Part shown: positions 22,218-25,308 of the stretch, one piece after another
Position numbering within the stretch: position 1 is the first letter of the stretch
Layout of the letters: each line of letters starts with the position of its first letter
Assembly (NCBI GenBank): GCA_043736395.1
Contig: JAYTCQ010000247.1
Coordinates: 1 to 25,308 of the forward strand
Length of the DNA stretch: 25,308 nucleotides
Direction: 5' to 3'
Source: JAFDVL01 sp043736395
GTDB lineage: Bacteria; Acidobacteriota; Blastocatellia; RBC074
Translations under genes and position numbers: made by a program
Notes under the pieces: model-generated
Told to the model about the DNA's origin: nothing
Database searches by the model: none
The model's input: the letters and a program-made list of their open reading frames with translations, nothing else

Positions 22218-23082
22218 GGCTCTGTACTTCGCGCCAGGCCTTTGGCGTCATCGAAGTCAAGCGTCTGAAAAATGTCGTGAAATGGCTTTGATTTTTGAAG
22301 CCAACTTGTGCACTGACTTCAACGATTGGCAGTTTGTTTTTGGCGAGTAATTGTTTTGCTAATTCGACTCGGCGCTGAATTAAATATTGCTGCGGAGTCA
22401 ATCCCGTTGTGCGTTTGAAAGCGCGTGAAAAGTGGTACGGACTGAGTTCGACGGTTTCGGCAATTTCTGAGAGCGTGACATCTTCGGATAAATTTGCATT
22501 GATAAATTCTGTGGCCCGTCGCAATTTATTGCCCGCCAATCCGCCCACGAAATTCGGAGCCTGATGACCGTTCACCGTATAATTTTTTATCAAATGAAAC
22601 GCCAAAGTGTTTCCTAACGATTCAGCATACAACCTGCCCATCGGAGCAGCCGACTGCGATTCTTCTAACAGCGCCAAGCCAATTTGCCAAATCAACGGGT
22701 CGTTAACATTTCCGACGGTTCGTAATTCGATCTGTTTGGCATAGGAAGATTCCGCTGCGACACGCGCGAGCAAGGTGGGGTCAAGTTGCATTGTGACGCA
22801 TTCAACTTCTTCTTCCCAATTAAAGGAAATCGGTTGATACGCCGGGACGAGACATAGTGTTCCAGGTGTTCGCAGAACGGATTGCTCATTACCGGATTCC
22901 GTTTGCCGCGTAGTCGTAAATGAGCCGCGAAACGGCAGTGAAATTTCATGACGAGTGAAGGCTTTTTCTTCCATTTCTCCAGCCAGCACATTCCAGTGTC
23001 GCAGCCCGATACCATTCCATTCAGTTTTTCTACTGTAAATGATCGGCGATTGATTTTCAGCAACTTTCCAATTGATATGCAT
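22213..23082 (-). CDS. AraC-family transcriptional regulator
   Basis: 289 residues from ATG 23082; a TTG at 23133 would add 17 residues, and neither start has a good ribosome site. The N-terminal 180 residues form a cupin-like sensing region ('EISLPFRGSFTTTRQ', 'LCLVPAYQPISFNWE'). The last 100 residues are a typical double helix-turn-helix: 'LSEIAETVELSPYHFSRAFKRTTGLTPQQY' and 'IVEVSAQVGFKNQSHFTTFFRRLTSMTPKAW'. The ligand is unknown. It is divergent from the HExxH-TPR peptidase gene, sharing a 180-base spacer, so that gene or its own promoter is the first candidate target. Confidence 0.92.
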   Translation of the reverse strand: MHINWKVAENQSPIIYSRKTEWNGIGLRHWNVLAGEMEEKAFTRHEISLPFRGSFTTTRQTESGNEQSVLRTPGTLCLVPAYQPISFNWEEEVECVTMQLDPTLLARVAAESSYAKQIELRTVGNVNDPLIWQIGLALLEESQSAAPMGRLYAESLGNTLAFHLIKNYTVNGHQAPNFVGGLAGNKLRRATEFINANLSEDVTLSEIAETVELSPYHFSRAFKRTTGLTPQQYLIQRRVELAKQLLAKNKLPIVEVSAQVGFKNQSHFTTFFRRLTSMTPKAWREVQSL

Positions 23083-23264
23083 ATTCAAACGATAAGATGA
23101 ATTATTCAGGTTGTCCAGATTTAGGCGTTTCAAGAAAATTTACGACGAGATGAAAAGATTAGTTCTGAATTTTATTCATTGACTGAATGGTAGAGCGTGC
23201 TTATATTTTGATGGAGTCAGAACGCGGACTGTCGGAGCCATATTCAATTTCAGGAGACACAACC

Positions 23265-25196
23265 ATGAAAAACCTCGCCGCATTACTTTTAGTTTTTGTA
23301 TTCATTTCTCCAGCCGTTGCTAAAGATAAATGGCTGAGAATTACTTCCAAACATTTCACCTTAATTGGCAATGCCAGCGAAAAAGACATTCGTACTGTCG
23401 GGACCAAGCTCGAACAATTTCGCAGTGTTTTTTCTCAATTGTTTCCGCGTGTGAATGTCGAATCTCCCGTCCCGATCAAGGTGATTGTCTTCAAAAATAA
23501 AAGCTCGTATGTTCCGTTCATGCCGGGATATAACGGCAAGATCAATGAAGTCGCGGGATATTTTCAGTCAGGGCAGGATGTCAGCTACATCACATTGACT
23601 TCGGAGTTCAGTGAACAAAATCCTTTTCAGGTTATTTTTCATGAATACGTTCATTCGTTGACACACCAATCAACCGCCAATGTTCCACCGTGGTTTGGCG
23701 AAGGGATTGCTGAATTTTACAGCATGTTTGAAGTCTCCGATAAAGACAAAAAAGTTCAGCTTGGCGCGCCGATCAGCAGTCATGTTTTTCATTTACGCGA
23801 AAGTAAATTTTTACCGTTCAATCAATTATTCGCCGTCAATCACGATTCGCCCGACTATAACGAACGTGATAAAAAGAGCGTCTTTTATGCCGAATCGTGG
23901 GCATTAATTCATTATTTGATGCTTGGAAATAATGGCCAGCGCAGGCCTCAGTTGATGCAGTTTCTGGATATGATCAATTCGGGTCAGCCGGTCGCGGAAT
24001 CCTTTTCCAAAGCTTTTCAGACGGATTTTTCGGCTCTGGAAGCGGAACTGAAAAAATATATTGGTAATAGCCGTTATCCTGTGTTGACCTTCAGTTCTTC
24101 ACAGAAGCTCACCTTTGACGACGAAATGTCGGCAGCGATAGAAATCAGCGAGGCCGAATCCAATTTTCATCTGGGCGACTTGCTGGCGCATCAGCACCGC
24201 ACCGATGCTGAAAAATACTTACAGGCCTCGATCAAACTTGATCCGACATATGCTCCTGCCTACGCGTCGCTGGGGATGAGCCGCACCTACACGGGGAATA
24301 TGGATGAAGCCTTAAAATATCTGGAAAACGCCGTCAAGTATGATCAGGCGGGTCAGAATCATTTGGTCTATTACTACTACGCCCAGGCGTTGCTGCGAAA
24401 AGAGCAAGGCCCTGGAAACGTCATTAATTTTAGCGAATTCGATAAACAGAAGGCGGCTTTGATTCGAAATAACCTGAAGCGGGCGATTGATCTTAAGCCG
24501 GGTTTCGCCCACGCCTATTCGTCTCTGGCGTTTATTAATTTGGTCACCGGAGAGCAGCTTGATGAAACCATTGCGATGCTCAAACGCGCCATGAAAATTG
24601 CGCCTGGCGAGTTTAATTTGGGATTTCAACTGGCGCAAATTTACATGCGACAGGAAAAATATGATGATGCGAAAAAAACAATTGAGCCAATCGCGCGTAG
24701 CGCGACCGACGCTTCAATGAAGCTTCAAGCCCAATCATTATTTGATTCGATCAACCGCATAACGGAACAACTCGCCAAATACAAAGCCGAAGCTGAGGCC
24801 TACGAAAAAAACAGGAATTCAATGCAAGCAAAGTCAAACAGTAGCAGCGCGGACCAACCCGATACGACGACTTCGACTTACATTCCCGGCAGACCAGCGC
24901 TTCGCAGGCGCACCGAAGGCGACAGTGTAACCGGACTCTTGACGAAAATGGATTGTACGCAGAAGGGGACTACGCTCTACGTGACGGTTGATAATAAAAA
25001 GCTGGTTTTTCATACAACAACGCCACAGCGTTTGGAATTTGTGAGCTTCACCCCGGGCGTCGGGGAAAACATTACGTGCGCAGCCTTCAACCCAGCGAAG
25101 CCTGTGCGCATCGTGTATCGCAGTAACACTGATGCAAAATCGAAATTCGATGGCGAACCTATTGCTGTCGAATTTGTGAAGCCGGAAGAAAAATAA
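23265..25196 (+). CDS. Exported HExxH (peptidase MA-like) metallopeptidase with TPR repeats
   Basis: 643 residues from ATG 23265, with AGGAG at 23252-23256; the open frame further upstream has no ribosome site. Signal peptide 1-19 ('AALLLVFVFISPAVA'). The peptidase domain (about 20-285) carries His126-Glu-Tyr-Val-His130 and a likely third zinc ligand at Glu150 in 'PPWFGEGIAEFY', the gluzincin layout of the peptidase MA/DUF1570 type. Residues about 297-495 hold four or so TPR units ('YAPAYASLGMSRTYTGNMDEA', 'FAHAYSSLAFINLVTGEQ'). A Gln/Lys-rich linker and a small C-terminal beta domain with paired Cys ('KMDCTQKGTTLYV', 'ENITCAAFNP') follow. The protein is probably periplasmic or surface bound; the substrate is unknown. 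Such proteins are frequent in Acidobacteriota. Confidence 0.88.
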   Translation: MKNLAALLLVFVFISPAVAKDKWLRITSKHFTLIGNASEKDIRTVGTKLEQFRSVFSQLFPRVNVESPVPIKVIVFKNKSSYVPFMPGYNGKINEVAGYFQSGQDVSYITLTSEFSEQNPFQVIFHEYVHSLTHQSTANVPPWFGEGIAEFYSMFEVSDKDKKVQLGAPISSHVFHLRESKFLPFNQLFAVNHDSPDYNERDKKSVFYAESWALIHYLMLGNNGQRRPQLMQFLDMINSGQPVAESFSKAFQTDFSALEAELKKYIGNSRYPVLTFSSSQKLTFDDEMSAAIEISEAESNFHLGDLLAHQHRTDAEKYLQASIKLDPTYAPAYASLGMSRTYTGNMDEALKYLENAVKYDQAGQNHLVYYYYAQALLRKEQGPGNVINFSEFDKQKAALIRNNLKRAIDLKPGFAHAYSSLAFINLVTGEQLDETIAMLKRAMKIAPGEFNLGFQLAQIYMRQEKYDDAKKTIEPIARSATDASMKLQAQSLFDSINRITEQLAKYKAEAEAYEKNRNSMQAKSNSSSADQPDTTTSTYIPGRPALRRRTEGDSVTGLLTKMDCTQKGTTLYVTVDNKKLVFHTTTPQRLEFVSFTPGVGENITCAAFNPAKPVRIVYRSNTDAKSKFDGEPIAVEFVKPEEK

Positions 25197-25226
25197 GTGG
25201 GTAATGAAACGCGGAGCGTATGGAGT

Positions 25227-25308
25227 GCTGCGGCTGGGCGTAGCGTTGGTAGAGGCGTACATCGCGAATCTCGATGGAAAGCATACCAAAGCTACGCCCA
25301 GCCGCAGC
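25227..25308. repeat. 25-bp inverted repeat at the window end
   Basis: Arms 25227-25251 and 25284-25308 match in inverted orientation with a single mismatch (the outer 18 bases are perfect, GCTGCGGCTGGGCGTAGC). They lie 30 bases after the peptidase stop. The repeat may extend past the window. It is another GC-rich foldback of the type seen at 2920 and 22147, with unrelated sequence. Confidence 0.85.

Overview
The window looks like a chromosomal piece of an Acidobacteriota genome, most likely class Blastocatellia. The evidence is a secreted protein pairing a choice-of-anchor V-type CxxCH domain with a TIGR03437 (Solibacter-type) C-terminal domain, an acidobacterial-style RHS/YD-repeat protein, moderate GC, many secreted proteins, and many unrelated long intergenic foldback repeats. 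The taxon is inferred from protein style only; there is no rRNA or tRNA gene here.

Left part (about 450-6660, + strand): a secreted CxxCH/TIGR03437 protein; a composite 113-base foldback and a terminator-like hairpin; then a gene run encoding an exported plastocyanin-like protein, a membrane sensor histidine kinase, and an unusual in-frame join of a response-regulator receiver domain with an outer-membrane beta-barrel protein. In that join, Met103-Ser-Lys105, which includes the receiver's conserved lysine, is also the start of a well-formed signal peptide.

Middle part (about 6990-14560): a frame-broken RHS/YD-repeat gene. Its signal peptide is out of frame at a run of eight C, and its AT-rich C-terminal end carries an HELGH metallopeptidase-like motif. 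A secreted orphan that could be the cognate immunity protein follows. Next come a 77-base MITE-like foldback with a TAA target duplication, a decayed acetyl-CoA synthetase 3' fragment, another foldback, a complete AbrB-like/Doc toxin-antitoxin module and a nested palindrome. This stretch reads as an accessory island beside the acetate genes.

Right part (about 14560-25200): an acetate uptake and activation cluster on the - strand (DUF485 protein, ActP-like symporter, acetyl-CoA synthetase). It is interrupted between actP and acs by a four-helix-bundle (S23/IVP-family) gene bracketed by 34-base imperfect inverted repeats, which looks like a mobile cassette. Then come a PaiB-like FMN-binding protein with a TlpA-like thioredoxin, a conserved hypothetical, a secreted TPR protein, an AraC-type regulator, and, divergently, a secreted HExxH peptidase with TPRs. 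Long foldbacks mark many gene borders, and several reach into stop codons.

Strongest leads: the receiver/porin overlap, the inverted-repeat-bounded four-helix-bundle gene inside the acetate cluster, and the RHS C-terminal metallopeptidase with its putative periplasmic partner.
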